From contig NZ_AEDD01000014.1 of NCBI RefSeq assembly GCF_000179615.1, forward strand, positions 48,574-112,573: a stretch of 64,000 nucleotides of DNA, given 5' to 3'. Below are positions 16,481 to 24,684 of the stretch, piece after piece; within the stretch, counting starts at the first letter, position 1; every line of letters starts with the position of its first letter. The stretch is from Paenibacillus curdlanolyticus YK9 (GTDB taxonomy: Bacteria; Bacillota; Bacilli; Paenibacillales; Paenibacillaceae). Made by a program: the position numbers and the translations under genes. The notes below the pieces were generated by a model that worked only from the letters and a program-made list of their open reading frames with translations, was not told the DNA's origin and searched no databases.

Positions 16481-17701
16481 CAGGCCTGTTGATTATCAAG
16501 AAACTGGGAATGGGAAAGTGAATGGAAAAGTAGTGAGTGCCACTCTCCATTCGGGAGCCAAATGATGATGTCGAAGTGCACGAACGAATAGGGTTAAGGA
16601 TAATGAGGCAGATACGTGTACATGGGGAGCGACATGATCAAAGAGCATTTTAAGCAAAACATAAACGGTCATGGCAATATATAACTGGCTGTAGACTGCA
16701 TTAGGGCTCGTGCCAAAAAGGACGGGTACATTGACATGCTGCTTCACCCATCGAAAGAAAGTCTCAATTTGCCAACGAGCGCGGTAGAGCTCGGCGATTT
16801 GTTCGGCCGAACGTGTTAAATTGGTTGCCAAAATAACAGGGTTCCCTTTCGGATCCTGCAATTTGATAATTCGGTGGCGCTGCTTCGAACGTTTCGCATC
16901 CCTTCCAATTTGGCATGTGAAATCTTCCAAAATGGGAGAACCCACGGGTTTCTTCCCCTTACGGGGGCGAGGCTGATGGAATGTAGCGTTGTCTCTAATG
17001 CGAATAACAAACGATTGCCGCTCCTGGACATAGGTATCAAATCGAATGAATTTGGCATAAGCACGATCCGCAACGATGATGTAATCCGTATCCCGCAAGG
17101 CATCGCTACTAAGCAAATCCGGCCGATTGCCTGTGGTTTCTTCGATGCGGTGAGGTTGCCCTTGTGTTGGTTTGTACGCAACATGCAACTTGACCCCCGC
17201 ACGTTCGCCTTTCAGCGGTGCCCAGGGCAGGCGGCCGGCTCCCACTGTAATTTTAGTTGAATCCAAGATCAATAGTTCCTTTGGCAAAGATAACTTGCGC
17301 TTAGCTTGCCGATTGCAATGACCAAGCAAGTAGTGCAGTAATTGCTTGAAAATCCCGAAGGGGACATCTCCAGCTTTTTTGGACACGGTAGAGTAACAGG
17401 TTTTCACCAAGTGACAGGCAGGGGCTCGCAAAGCCCCTTCGCGATAGCTTTTCCACTGGTCCGATGCCGCTTGAGCAAAAAACAAAAATAAGTCATAAAC
17501 AGTGAATTTACGCCCTACTTCTCGATAACCAACCGAATTTGAAAAAGAATCCACAATTTCTTTCGGTAGTGCAGTTTGAACTAGCTGGCTGAACGTAGTA
17601 GACTTATTCATAAGATCGCCTCTTGGGGGTGGAGTGGGTGGTACTACCCATTACCCGAGAGTGCGGTCTTTTTACCATTTCCAGGTTAATCAACAGGCCT
17701 G
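16481..17701. mobile_element. IS4-family insertion sequence, about 1.22 kb
   Basis: The terminal inverted repeats begin CAGGCCTGTTGATTA at both ends (left 16481-16495; right, read in reverse, 17701-17687), with weaker similarity continuing inward. The flanks carry a target duplication: catgaattg at 16472-16480 and 17702-17710. It could be up to 11 bases (gcatgaattgc) if the ends are one base shorter. The IS carries one intact transposase gene and looks complete. It is inserted exactly in a palindromic module of an intergenic repeat. Confidence 0.92.
16496..17611 (-). CDS. IS4 family transposase (DDE, YREK motif)
   Basis: A 371-residue DDE transposase. Catalytic aspartates are in LLILDSTKI (about residue 137) and DYIIVADRAY (about 195). 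The third acidic residue lies in LYRARWQIETFFRWVKQ, which matches the IS4 signature Y-x2-R-x3-E-x6-K exactly. AAGAGG lies 7 bases before ATG 17611. The frame is uninterrupted, so the element may be active. It fills nearly all of the IS and ends 15 bases from the left terminus. Confidence 0.95.
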   Translation of the reverse strand: MNKSTTFSQLVQTALPKEIVDSFSNSVGYREVGRKFTVYDLFLFFAQAASDQWKSYREGALRAPACHLVKTCYSTVSKKAGDVPFGIFKQLLHYLLGHCNRQAKRKLSLPKELLILDSTKITVGAGRLPWAPLKGERAGVKLHVAYKPTQGQPHRIEETTGNRPDLLSSDALRDTDYIIVADRAYAKFIRFDTYVQERQSFVIRIRDNATFHQPRPRKGKKPVGSPILEDFTCQIGRDAKRSKQRHRIIKLQDPKGNPVILATNLTRSAEQIAELYRARWQIETFFRWVKQHVNVPVLFGTSPNAVYSQLYIAMTVYVLLKMLFDHVAPHVHVSASLSLTLFVRALRHHHLAPEWRVALTTFPFTFPFPVS

Positions 17702-17794
17702 CATGAATTGCAATGAGCGGACCGCAGCCTCATCAATAAAATCTCAACAAAGATGTATGCCGCACCACAATCCAATCACTGGAGTGCAAAAATG

Positions 17795-17831
17795 GGGTGT
17801 CCCTCGGCCAATTGGCTTTTGAGACACCCCT
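17795..17831 (-). terminator. terminator of the chemoreceptor gene
   Basis: ggggtgtc (17795-17802) pairs with gacacccc (17824-17831), with an A run on the left that becomes a T run in the leftward transcript. It is similar to the hairpin at 20216-20256. Confidence 0.85.
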
Positions 17832-17837
17832 GTTTGA

Positions 17838-19094
17838 TTACATTTTGAACACTTGAACCGTTTTTTGCAGCTGCATAACGCTGTTCATCATCCGGTCCGC
17901 TTCGTCTACGATGGCTTGTACGGAGCTGATTTGCTCGTTCATGGAAGCAGACATTTGCTCTGTGCCCGCTGCCGATTGCTGCGTAATCGCCGAGATGTTC
18001 TGAATCGCGGAGGAAATGCGCTGTGCACTCTCAAGCATAACGTCGCTCTCCTCCGAGAAACGGGCGATTTGTTCGGCAATGAACTCGATGCTCGATGCCA
18101 TTTCGCCGAAGATGCGTTCGGAGGCTTCGATCGTCTCAGCCTGTACGCTTACGGCTTGTTCATTAATAATGATGTTTTCGATCGCTTGTTTAATGCCGCG
18201 CTCGATGCCGCGTACGAGGGTGAACACTTCTTTCGTCGAAGTGGACGACTCTTCAGCGAGCTTGCGCACTTCTTGGGCAACGACTGCGAAGCCTTTGCCA
18301 TGCTCGCCTGCGCGAGCGGCTTCAATCGAGGCGTTGAGCGATAGCAGGTTCGTTTGTTCGGCGAGCTCGGAAATCGTGTGCGTAATTTTCGTAATGCCTG
18401 CCGCGTCGCGTGCCAGCTCCCGGACGGTTTCCGATACTTTGGACGTGGCATCCGAGTTGCTGCGCATGCTCGTTTTTTGGTTGCCGACGGCTTGCACGCC
18501 TTGCTGTACGAGCTGAAGGGTATGCGTGGAGCGTTCGTTCATGCCCTTCACGGAGCTTGCATACGAGCCGACCTTATCTTCGATGTCTTTGATGGAGTCG
18601 GTCATATCCGAAACCTCGGAAGAAATCTCGTTCGCCCCGATCGCGAGCTCATTGGAAGAGGCAGCGACTTGCTCCATGGCGATTTTCATCGCTTGGTTTT
18701 TATCATAGATGCCGCGGCTTGCTTCGGTTACATGACGCGAGATTTTGGAGGTTTCAGTAATGATGTCACGCAGTTTGTCGATCATGCTGTTAAAGGAGTG
18801 GCCGAGCTCTCCAAGTGCGGCGGAGGAGGTGTCGACCTTTTGCGAAAAGTCCCCTTTTGCCAGGCTGGATGCTGCCATTCTTAGTTCATAGGTCGCTTCG
18901 GAGAGCGCTTTCTCAGTGAAGTTAATAATAGGAAGAGCAATAAGTGCTAGCACAATGGCGACTACAATTGCGATAATTACGGATCCGCCGGCAACGGACG
19001 TCATTCCAATTAAAGCGATAGAAAAAAGGAGAACAATGGAATAACAGCCGACGAACAGCTTGTTGCGGACCGATAAAGCAGAGAACCACTGCAT
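17838..19094 (-). CDS. methyl-accepting chemotaxis protein lacking an extracellular sensor
   Basis: A 418-residue chemoreceptor. Two closely spaced membrane helices (residues about 12-32 and 36-58) are separated by only a few residues, so there is no external ligand domain. A HAMP-like segment follows ([23 protein letters not shown]), then a long methyl-accepting coiled coil. Its hairpin tip contains [20 protein letters not shown] and [20 protein letters not shown], where CheA/CheW bind. It probably reports internal, membrane or energy state. AAAAGGAG precedes ATG 19094. Confidence 0.92.
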   Translation of the reverse strand: MQWFSALSVRNKLFVGCYSIVLLFSIALIGMTSVAGGSVIIAIVVAIVLALIALPIINFTEKALSEATYELRMAASSLAKGDFSQKVDTSSAALGELGHSFNSMIDKLRDIITETSKISRHVTEASRGIYDKNQAMKIAMEQVAASSNELAIGANEISSEVSDMTDSIKDIEDKVGSYASSVKGMNERSTHTLQLVQQGVQAVGNQKTSMRSNSDATSKVSETVRELARDAAGITKITHTISELAEQTNLLSLNASIEAARAGEHGKGFAVVAQEVRKLAEESSTSTKEVFTLVRGIERGIKQAIENIIINEQAVSVQAETIEASERIFGEMASSIEFIAEQIARFSEESDVMLESAQRISSAIQNISAITQQSAAGTEQMSASMNEQISSVQAIVDEADRMMNSVMQLQKTVQVFKM

Positions 19095-19244
19095 ATGTAA
19101 GCGCTCCTTTTAATAGAATAGACATATTATAGCACTGGTGTCGATTTAGGTCTATGGGTGCAGAAGATTGTAACGAGGCTTTTGATTATATTTAAATACT
19201 TTAGCATTATTCGACAATTTTGATTAATAATTTCAAAATAATTG

Positions 19245-19308
19245 TTGTTTGATATTGTGACGTGTCATATAATAGGCACCAAGGACCAGTACTGGTAATT
19301 TGGTCCTT
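19245..19308 (+). promoter_or_regulatory. promoter plus 5' hairpin with a perfect palindrome
   Basis: TTGTTT (19245-19250) and TATAAT (19268-19273) are 17 bases apart. Immediately downstream, AAGGACCA (19281-19288) pairs with TGGTCCTT (19301-19308) and encloses the perfect 12-base palindrome ACCAGTACTGGT (19285-19296). The hairpin would sit at the very 5' end of the transcript for the gene at 19340; it may be an operator or an mRNA stabiliser. Confidence 0.6.
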
Positions 19309-19339
19309 AATTTGAAAAAGTTAAATTGGGGGGAGACGA

Positions 19340-19762
19340 TTGTTCAAGCAGGATGGATTACCTTTGGCGCGGCAGGTAGATTATGTTTTTAGGCAACTGG
19401 AGGGAGAATTAAAGAACGCGGCGGCAGGGACCGTACATATTCATGTGCGCAATAATGCAGTTGGCAAGTTTGGCATGAAGCATCATCCGATTGAAAGCCG
19501 CAACGGCGAGCTGAAGAAGGCAGAGGACGGGCTTTCGGAGCAGCAGGTGCAGTCTTTCCGCAAGATGGCAATTGAAGCGTTGAAGCTCAAGCGAGACTGG
19601 ACGCATGGCGAAATCTCGTATGATTTCTCCGTTCGCCCTGGCACTGGCGGCTGGGCAGCCAGCGTAATGTACGAATCGAATTATAATATGTCCAACCATA
19701 CAGGCGCCTTGTTCCATTACACGGCGAAGCAGCCCAATTATCGCAGTCAAGAAGAACGTTAA
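19340..19762 (+). CDS. conserved hypothetical protein
   Basis: A 140-residue soluble protein starting at TTG 19340, directly after a strong GGGGGGAG. I do not recognise the family. It has no signal peptide, membrane helix or metal motif. The sequence is mixed alpha/beta, with GTVHIHVRNNAVGKFGM, a charged central helix (SEQQVQSFRKMAIEALKLKR) and an aromatic-rich C-terminus. It stands alone behind its own promoter and a 5' hairpin and ends in a strong terminator, so it is a monocistronic unit. Confidence 0.7.
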   Translation: MFKQDGLPLARQVDYVFRQLEGELKNAAAGTVHIHVRNNAVGKFGMKHHPIESRNGELKKAEDGLSEQQVQSFRKMAIEALKLKRDWTHGEISYDFSVRPGTGGWAASVMYESNYNMSNHTGALFHYTAKQPNYRSQEER

Positions 19763-19773
19763 TAGCAAGAGGG

Positions 19774-19818
19774 GCTGTCCCAAAGTCATGACCAACTGAC
19801 TTTTGGGACAGCTTTTTT
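19774..19818 (+). terminator. terminator of the gene at 19340
   Basis: gctgtcccaaaagtca-type stem: 19774-19788 pairs with tgacttttgggacagc (19797-19812), followed by a T run. It is near-identical to the terminator at 16216. Confidence 0.9.
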
Positions 19819-19895
19819 ATTTGTTCCTGATGGATTGGAATTGCGTTAGTGGCAGCTGCGTAACTGCGTAATGCGAAGGTTATTCTGAACGCGCG

Positions 19896-20119
19896 GCTGC
19901 ACTTTTGTACAACTGAGCGCGTCGTTGCACATTGTACAACGAGAAAGGAGGAATTCGCCGCTCTGTTCATTCTCATTGCAGTTCATGCAACGAGATACGA
20001 GCAAGGGGAGGCATGATGTGCTCTGAACATAGAAAGTCGCTTTTCTCGTTGCGCAAAATGCAATGAGACCTCCGCACGTCCCGCGCACGAGTTAGTTCGG
20101 TTGCACGAATTGCAATGAG
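19896..20119. repeat. four-module palindromic intergenic element, copy B
   Basis: Quasi-palindromes have cores at 19926 (cgttgcacattgtacaacg, a perfect dyad apart from the centre), 19977, 20050 and 20102, a spacing of 51-73-52. An extra weaker module is at 19896-19918. The element sits between the convergent gene at 19340 and the SASP gene. Sequence between modules is only partly conserved with copies A and C. No gene is visible here. Confidence 0.85.
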
Positions 20120-20215
20120 CAGTCTGTTAAACGCACCAACGTCATCTTCAATGCGAAGTACGCCGCGGTCCGCACTCAAACATCGAATGGTCAACCATAG
20201 TACAAAGCACAAATC

Positions 20216-20256
20216 AGGGGTGTCCTTCGGCCGTGGTGGCGTGAGGGACACCCCTT
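20216..20256 (-). terminator. terminator of the SASP gene
   Basis: aggggtgtcc (20216-20225) pairs with gggacacccct (20245-20255). The hairpin stands just downstream of the leftward small acid-soluble protein gene. Confidence 0.8.
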
Positions 20257-20276
20257 CGCGTGTAGCGAAAAGTCAA

Positions 20277-20498
20277 TTAACGAGCAGGCTGCCCGGAAAG
20301 CTGTTGTTCGGCGATTTGGACGAGTCGGCGTGTAATGTTGCCGCCGATGGAGCCGACTTCAAACGTCGTCATGTTGCCGTAATAGCCATCTTGCGGAAGT
20401 TGGATGCCGAGCTCTTGCGCGATCTCGAATTTCAATTGTTCGAGCGCCATTCTTGCTTGGGGTACCACGAGCGTATTGCTGCTGCGGGATTGTGCCAT
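20277..20498 (-). CDS. small acid-soluble spore protein, alpha/beta type
   Basis: A 73-residue SASP that coats and protects DNA in the dormant spore. It has the conserved family blocks: NTLVVPQARMALEQLKFEIA, ELGIQLP, DGYYGNMTTFEVGSIGGNIT with the Glu-Val/Ile-Gly-Ser germination-protease region, and RRLVQIAEQQL. I start at ATG 20498 (AAGGAG 9 bases upstream) rather than ATG 20507, which abuts the ribosome site. Three 69-base hairpin repeats lie directly upstream. A paralogue is at 25356. Confidence 0.95.
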   Translation of the reverse strand: MAQSRSSNTLVVPQARMALEQLKFEIAQELGIQLPQDGYYGNMTTFEVGSIGGNITRRLVQIAEQQLSGQPAR

Positions 20499-20515
20499 GC
20501 TGCTCATCTCCTTAA

Positions 20516-20706
20516 GGTTTTGCGAATGCTTTCGATCCGACTGGATCGGAATGCAGCAAAAGCCGCCTCGGAAGCATACGCTTTGGTTTTGCGAATGCTT
20601 TCGATCCGACCGGATCGGAATGCAGCAAAAGCCGCCTCGGAAGCATACGCTTTGGTTTTGCGAATGCTTTCGATCCGACTGGATCGGAATGCAGCAAAAG
20701 CCGCTT
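20516..20706. repeat. three tandem 69-bp hairpin repeats upstream of the SASP gene
   Basis: Units starting gcgaatgctttcgatccgac are at 20522, 20591 and 20660 (period 69). Each has GATCC-4-GGATC at its tip and TTTTGC/GCAAAA arms. Copies differ by one or two bases. They fill the space between the SASP ribosome site and its probable promoter. The remaining 110 bases up to 20816 hold nothing else I can identify. Confidence 0.9.
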
Positions 20707-20816
20707 TTGAATGCATTCGTATACTCCCTTATTATGGTTGATAAGGTTTAGTTTATTCGGTTAAGCCAAACGATATCGGGAAGTAATTATTGGAAAATAT
20801 GATGATGGTTCGGAAG

Positions 20817-21713
20817 TCATAAATCAAAGTCGTAATTCGGGTAAGCGTAGGTGTCGGCGGGCGCGGGAACAGGCGTGATTGAGGTCGCCTCAAGCATAAG
20901 AATCTTGTTGTTCTGGAAGGTTGCAGTTGTCGCCACGCCGGTGAGCGTTACCCATGCATCGTTTTTGTAAACCGCAGCCTGCTTTGAATGCACCATTAGT
21001 CCATATGGCATTGCATCGGCGGAGCAGCAGCTCATGACGAATCGGCTAACGGCAAACTGTTCGTCATTCATCTCTCGGTCACGGTATACGAACCCTGTAA
21101 GCGAAACGGTTTTGCCGACAAAGTTAGACTGGAACAGGTCCAGCGTCGTTAACGTTTCGATGAATAAGGCATCATCTACGACTATCCGGGGTTGTTGATA
21201 AAGCTTTTTGCCGAAATTGGCATACGAGCTCGTATACTCATCTGTTGCGAATAGCTGGTCCAAGGACAATTTCCCTTCCTGTGTCCCGGCAGAAAGCGAG
21301 TCGGATGAGGCAGCGGATTGAAGTCCGGAAAAGCTCATGCCCTTCTTGGCTGCCAGCGTACTGTTAAGCGGTTCATGAGGCATAAGGAAGCCAAGGAGCA
21401 GCGGCAATAGAAAAAGCGCATAGATCAGCGTATTGCGAAGCAGCGAACGGGAAGGGCCGTGGTCATGGTCGCAGCCGCATTGCTCTTGATGGCTGTCACG
21501 CCACATGCGGAATGCAGAGTAGGCTTGGTAGGCGGCAGCGGCGTACAGCCCGAGCGCCGATAGCTTGACGGCCTGCTCCGTTCGCGGAGCGACGAATAAG
21601 GACAGGTCGCCATTGCTGTTCAAAAATACGATGAGAAAAGCATACCCGCCCAGCAAGGCCGCGCGGAATAAATAATGAGCGATGAAGGATCGATTGGAAT
21701 GAGTTGTCGACAT
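20817..21713 (-). CDS. ycgQ: TIGR03943 family membrane protein (YcgQ-like)
   Basis: A 298-residue protein that accompanies a YcgR-type permease in Firmicutes. Two N-terminal helices (residues about 14-32 and 44-62) flank a Cys/His loop EQCGCDHDHGPS. A third helix near 95-112 is followed by a long C-terminal domain with VSLTGFVYRD, RFVMSCCSADAMPYG and WVTLTGVAT, typical of TIGR03943 proteins. In Bacillus subtilis this pair belongs to the Zur (zinc starvation) regulon, so a zinc or metal uptake role is likely. It is 31 bases after the permease gene and co-transcribed. Confidence 0.88.
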   Translation of the reverse strand: MSTTHSNRSFIAHYLFRAALLGGYAFLIVFLNSNGDLSLFVAPRTEQAVKLSALGLYAAAAYQAYSAFRMWRDSHQEQCGCDHDHGPSRSLLRNTLIYALFLLPLLLGFLMPHEPLNSTLAAKKGMSFSGLQSAASSDSLSAGTQEGKLSLDQLFATDEYTSSYANFGKKLYQQPRIVVDDALFIETLTTLDLFQSNFVGKTVSLTGFVYRDREMNDEQFAVSRFVMSCCSADAMPYGLMVHSKQAAVYKNDAWVTLTGVATTATFQNNKILMLEATSITPVPAPADTYAYPNYDFDL

Positions 21714-21744
21714 GGTTAGACTCCTTTCCTAAATCATGTACGGC

Positions 21745-22866
21745 CTAGCGGAGAAGAAGCTCTGTCAGCCAAGTCATTGTCAGCACAAGAATGGCTGTTA
21801 ACGAAATAATGGCAATGACGACACGTATGCGGAATACGGATAGCAGCATGAGCGTATTTTTGAGATCGATCATTGGGCCGAATACGAGAAAAGCAAGCAG
21901 CGGTCCTGACGTGAACAAGCCGCTGAACGATGCGGCGATAAAGGCGTCAGAGGTGGAGCAGAGCGATAGGATATAGGCGAACAGCATCATAAACACATGG
22001 GACAAGCCGGGGATCGAGGCAAGCGATGCGATCGATTCGCGATCTAGCCCCGTTTGAATGACTGCAGTAAGCAGCGCGCCGAACAGCAAGTATTTGCCCA
22101 TGTCGAAAAATTCTTCAGACGCATGTCCGAGTGTCGAGGCTAATCGGCCTCCAAAGCCTTTGGGGAGCTCATGTTCATGCGTATGGCTGTGAACGTGTTT
22201 GTGTAGGTGACTGTGTTCGTCGTGGCGGTGAACGTGATCGTGGTTATGATCATGGCCGTTGCCGTGGTTCTCATGATGGCTATGGCCGGTGTGATGATGC
22301 CCATGGTCGGTTTTGTTCGCAGCAGCGTCTTTGAGCGGATTGGATTTCATAAATCGATAAAGGATGAGGCCGATTACAAAGGCGACTAGGAATCCAAGAA
22401 TCATACGAGCATATACGATGTCTGGCTGCCCGCGAAATGCGGTGTATGTAGAGGCGAAGACGACGGGATTAACGATCGGTCCGGCAAGGATATACACGAT
22501 GCCGACATAAGGCGGCATGCCTTTGCGAATGAGGCGACGGACGACGGGAATCATGCCGCATTCGCAAAGCGGGAACAGAATGCCGAGCAGCCCGCCGAAT
22601 ATGGAGCCGAGCACGGCATGCTTAGGCGCGATGGCGCGTATCAGGTTTTCGGAGACGAACACCTGCAAAATCGCCGATACAAGGACGCCGAGAAGCATGA
22701 AGGGCAAGGCTTCCAGAATGACGCCAAGGAACAGCATCGTGAAGGAATTAAGCTCAGCGCGGCCGATTGCAGGGAGCGATTCGCTCCGATTAACGGCGAT
22801 AAGCGCGATCATGGCTGCGCAGCCCAAAGTGAGCAAAGGGGGCGACCAGCGAAGCAAAAAACGCAT
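21745..22866 (-). CDS. ycgR: UPF0718/YraQ-type permease with His-rich loop (YcgR-like)
   Basis: A 373-residue permease with about eight membrane helices in two halves. Conserved motifs are FLGVILEALPFMLLGVL, GIVYILAGPIVNPVV and, in the second half, CSTSDAFIAASFSGLF and FLVFGPMIDLKN. Between the halves (residues about 185-240) lies a loop with over twenty histidines, for example HDHNHDHVHRHDEHSHLHKH, fitting zinc binding. TAGGAGG precedes ATG 22866. Bacillus YcgR is Zur-regulated and linked to zinc; a candidate Zur box lies upstream at 23165. Confidence 0.88.
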   Translation of the reverse strand: MRFLLRWSPPLLTLGCAAMIALIAVNRSESLPAIGRAELNSFTMLFLGVILEALPFMLLGVLVSAILQVFVSENLIRAIAPKHAVLGSIFGGLLGILFPLCECGMIPVVRRLIRKGMPPYVGIVYILAGPIVNPVVFASTYTAFRGQPDIVYARMILGFLVAFVIGLILYRFMKSNPLKDAAANKTDHGHHHTGHSHHENHGNGHDHNHDHVHRHDEHSHLHKHVHSHTHEHELPKGFGGRLASTLGHASEEFFDMGKYLLFGALLTAVIQTGLDRESIASLASIPGLSHVFMMLFAYILSLCSTSDAFIAASFSGLFTSGPLLAFLVFGPMIDLKNTLMLLSVFRIRVVIAIISLTAILVLTMTWLTELLLR

Positions 22867-22882
22867 GATTTGTCCTCCTAAA

Positions 22883-23130
22883 GCGTTTGGCGACTAGCGA
22901 TCCATTGGATCGTACAGCCAAACGCAGCATCGTAAGCATAAACTCAGCGTTTGGCGATAGCGATCCATTGGATCGTACAGCCAAACGCAGCATCGTAAGC
23001 ATAAACTCAGCGTTTGGCGATTAGCGATCCATCGGATCGTACAGCCAAACGCAGCATCGTAAGCATAAACTCAGCGTTTGGCGATTAGCGATCCATTGGA
23101 TCGTACAGCCAAACGCAGCATCGAAAGCAT
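22883..23130. repeat. four tandem 64-bp hairpin repeats in the permease leader
   Basis: Units begin gcgtttggc at 22883, 22947, 23010 and 23074 (period 63-64). Each folds as GCGTTTGGC with GCCAAACGC and an inner GATCC-3-GGATC. They stand between the permease ribosome site and the candidate Zur box, so any transcript starting near that box would carry four hairpins in its 5' UTR. A degenerate fifth copy may lie at about 23138-23160. Confidence 0.92.
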
Positions 23131-23164
23131 AAGTTTTACGTTTTTCATAAACGCCGCATCGCTT

Positions 23165-23183
23165 AATAGTAACAATTACGATT
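23165..23183 (-). promoter_or_regulatory. candidate Zur box
   Basis: Read leftward the site is AATCGTAATTGTTACTATT. It matches the Bacillus Zur consensus AATCGTAATnATTACGATT at 16 of 18 fixed positions. It faces the YcgR/YcgQ-type operon, whose Bacillus counterpart is Zur-regulated, though it is about 300 bases from the start codon. Confidence 0.65.
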
Positions 23184-23241
23184 ATTCTCGCTTAGTATAC
23201 TCTATGCGGAAAAAGCAGGGAATAGGACAACTTTACCCTTC

Positions 23242-23269
23242 TTGACAATCTGTTGGCGACGAGTATAAT
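23242..23269 (+). promoter_or_regulatory. trpS promoter
   Basis: A perfect TTGACA (23242-23247) and TATAAT (23264-23269) are separated by 16 bases, just upstream of the T-box leader. Confidence 0.85.
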
Positions 23270-23280
23270 CGTTGTAAACG

Positions 23281-23582
23281 CGATGAACGGAACAAGTAAT
23301 CGTACGTATTTGCGATCAGAGAGCCGGTGGTTGGTGCGAATCGGTGCAAGGCGTGCGGCGAATGGATCCTGGAGCGGGCAGCGGAACACGAGCAGAGATC
23401 GTCATCTTGTAGATGCCGTATGAAGCTCGTTAATGCTGGCTCGGCTGTTCCCCGTTATGGAACTTAAGGCAAGAGTTGATTATGGCATGCCCCGATTAGT
23501 TTTCGGTGTCGGCACGCTTCAGCTTTTGCGAATAAGGGTGGCACCACGGTCCCTCGTCCCTTGCGACGAGGGCCTTTTTGCG
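23281..23582 (+). ncRNA. T-box leader, tryptophan-specific
   Basis: The 5' part has the stem I signatures agagagccggtggttggtgcg and gaatcgg. The specifier is TGG (23363-23365) in gcgaatggatcc, matching tRNA-Trp. The antiterminator bulge agggtggcaccacgg is at 23534-23548. The competing terminator ccctcgtcccttgcgacgagggcc plus T run occupies 23551-23580. Uncharged tRNA-Trp is expected to stabilise the antiterminator and switch on trpS. Confidence 0.95.
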
Positions 23583-23630
23583 TTCTTTTTGAACGAAATA
23601 AGCGGTATCCATATCTAAGGAGTGATCGTT

Positions 23631-24620
23631 ATGAAACGCGTATTATCAGGCATTCAGCCGAGCGGACAGCTGACCCTTGGCAACTACATCGGCGCAATGC
23701 AGAACTTCGTAAAACTGCAGGAGACGGAAGAATGCTTCTTCATGGTCGTCGACCTGCATGCGATAACCGTGCCGCAAGAGCCGGCAGCGCTGCGGGAGCA
23801 GACGGAGTCGGTTACGGCCCTCTTCATTGCCGCTGGCATTGATCCAGCCAAATCGAGCACGTTCGTACAATCGCATGTGCGCGCTCATTCCGAGCTGGGC
23901 TGGTTGTTTACGACGCTTGCTTATATGGGCGAGCTGGAGCGCATGACGCAGTTTAAGGATAAGTCGACGGGCAAAGATTCGGTAGGCGCAGGCTTGTTCG
24001 TATATCCGACGCTGATGGCGGCAGACATCCTGTTGTATAACGCGGATTTGGTGCCTGTAGGGGACGATCAAAAGCAGCATTTGGAGCTGACGCGGGACTT
24101 GGCACATCGCTTCAACAGCCGATTCGGCGATTTCTTCAAAGTGCCTGAGCCTTATATTCCAAAAGTAGGCGCGCGCATCATGTCCTTGGACGATGCCAGC
24201 AAGAAGATGAGCAAAAGCAATCCGAACCCGGGTTCCTTCATCGCCTTGCTCGATTCGCCGGATGTTATCCGCAAGAAGCTGAGCCGCGCAACGACGGATT
24301 CTGGCCGCGAGGTCAAGTACGATCCTGCCAACAAGCCGGAAGTCAGCAATCTGATGACGATCTATTCCCACTGTGCAGGGCTGTCGCTGGATGCGATTGA
24401 AGCGCAGTATGACGGACAAGGCTATGGCGCATTCAAAAAAGATCTGGCCGAGGCTGTCGTATCCGTAATCGAGCCGCTGCAAGCACGCTACAACGAGATT
24501 CGCAGCTCGGGCGCGATTCACGACATCTTGAAGCAAGGCGCGGAGCGCGCATCTGTCGTTGCAGACGAAACGCTCGCCAAGACGAAGGAGCTTATGGGCT
24601 TCCTAGCGCCTAAGCGCTAA
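23631..24620 (+). CDS. trpS: tryptophanyl-tRNA synthetase
   Basis: A 329-residue class I aminoacyl-tRNA synthetase charging tRNA-Trp in the cytoplasm. The HIGH-like motif is SGIQPSGQLTLGNYIGAM and the KMSKS loop is DDASKKMSKSNPNPG near residue 195. VGDDQKQHLELTRDLAHRFN is also characteristic. AAGGAG stands 8 bases before ATG 23631. It is the only gene behind the T-box and is followed by no clear poly-T terminator, only a GC-rich hairpin at about 24669-24690. Confidence 0.97.
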   Translation: MKRVLSGIQPSGQLTLGNYIGAMQNFVKLQETEECFFMVVDLHAITVPQEPAALREQTESVTALFIAAGIDPAKSSTFVQSHVRAHSELGWLFTTLAYMGELERMTQFKDKSTGKDSVGAGLFVYPTLMAADILLYNADLVPVGDDQKQHLELTRDLAHRFNSRFGDFFKVPEPYIPKVGARIMSLDDASKKMSKSNPNPGSFIALLDSPDVIRKKLSRATTDSGREVKYDPANKPEVSNLMTIYSHCAGLSLDAIEAQYDGQGYGAFKKDLAEAVVSVIEPLQARYNEIRSSGAIHDILKQGAERASVVADETLAKTKELMGFLAPKR

Positions 24621-24684
24621 TCACTGAAGGTTTAAGTGCGAGCTGCGGCGACGCATACGCCGGATTTGAAGTCCGGCGGCCTGC

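Larger units (their letters stand above)
16293..17718. repeat. four-module palindromic intergenic element, copy A (split by IS)
   Basis: Four 20-22 base quasi-palindromes of the form CGTTGCA-N5/6-TGCAACG have TGCA cores at 16295, 16347, 16419 and 16470 (spacing 52-72-51). The fourth, cgattgcatgaattgcaatgag, is cut by the IS; its right part resumes at 17711. The element lies between the convergent SGNH-hydrolase and chemoreceptor genes. The same architecture recurs at 19923-20119 and 24685-24881. Confidence 0.8.

Noticed and set aside
16211..20260. Shared hairpins (gctgtccc and ggggtgtcc types) as ends of one large mobile element with copies A and B
   Set aside because: They have T or A runs and stand directly after the flanking genes, so they are intrinsic terminators; copy C lacks them.
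20516..23130. Tandem repeats as CRISPR arrays
   Set aside because: Units are contiguous 64-69 base repeats without unique spacers, and no cas genes are present. The same applies to 63850-64000.
23646..24536. Antisense 296-codon frame across trpS
   Set aside because: trpS is certain; the reverse frame has no recognisable domain or start signal.
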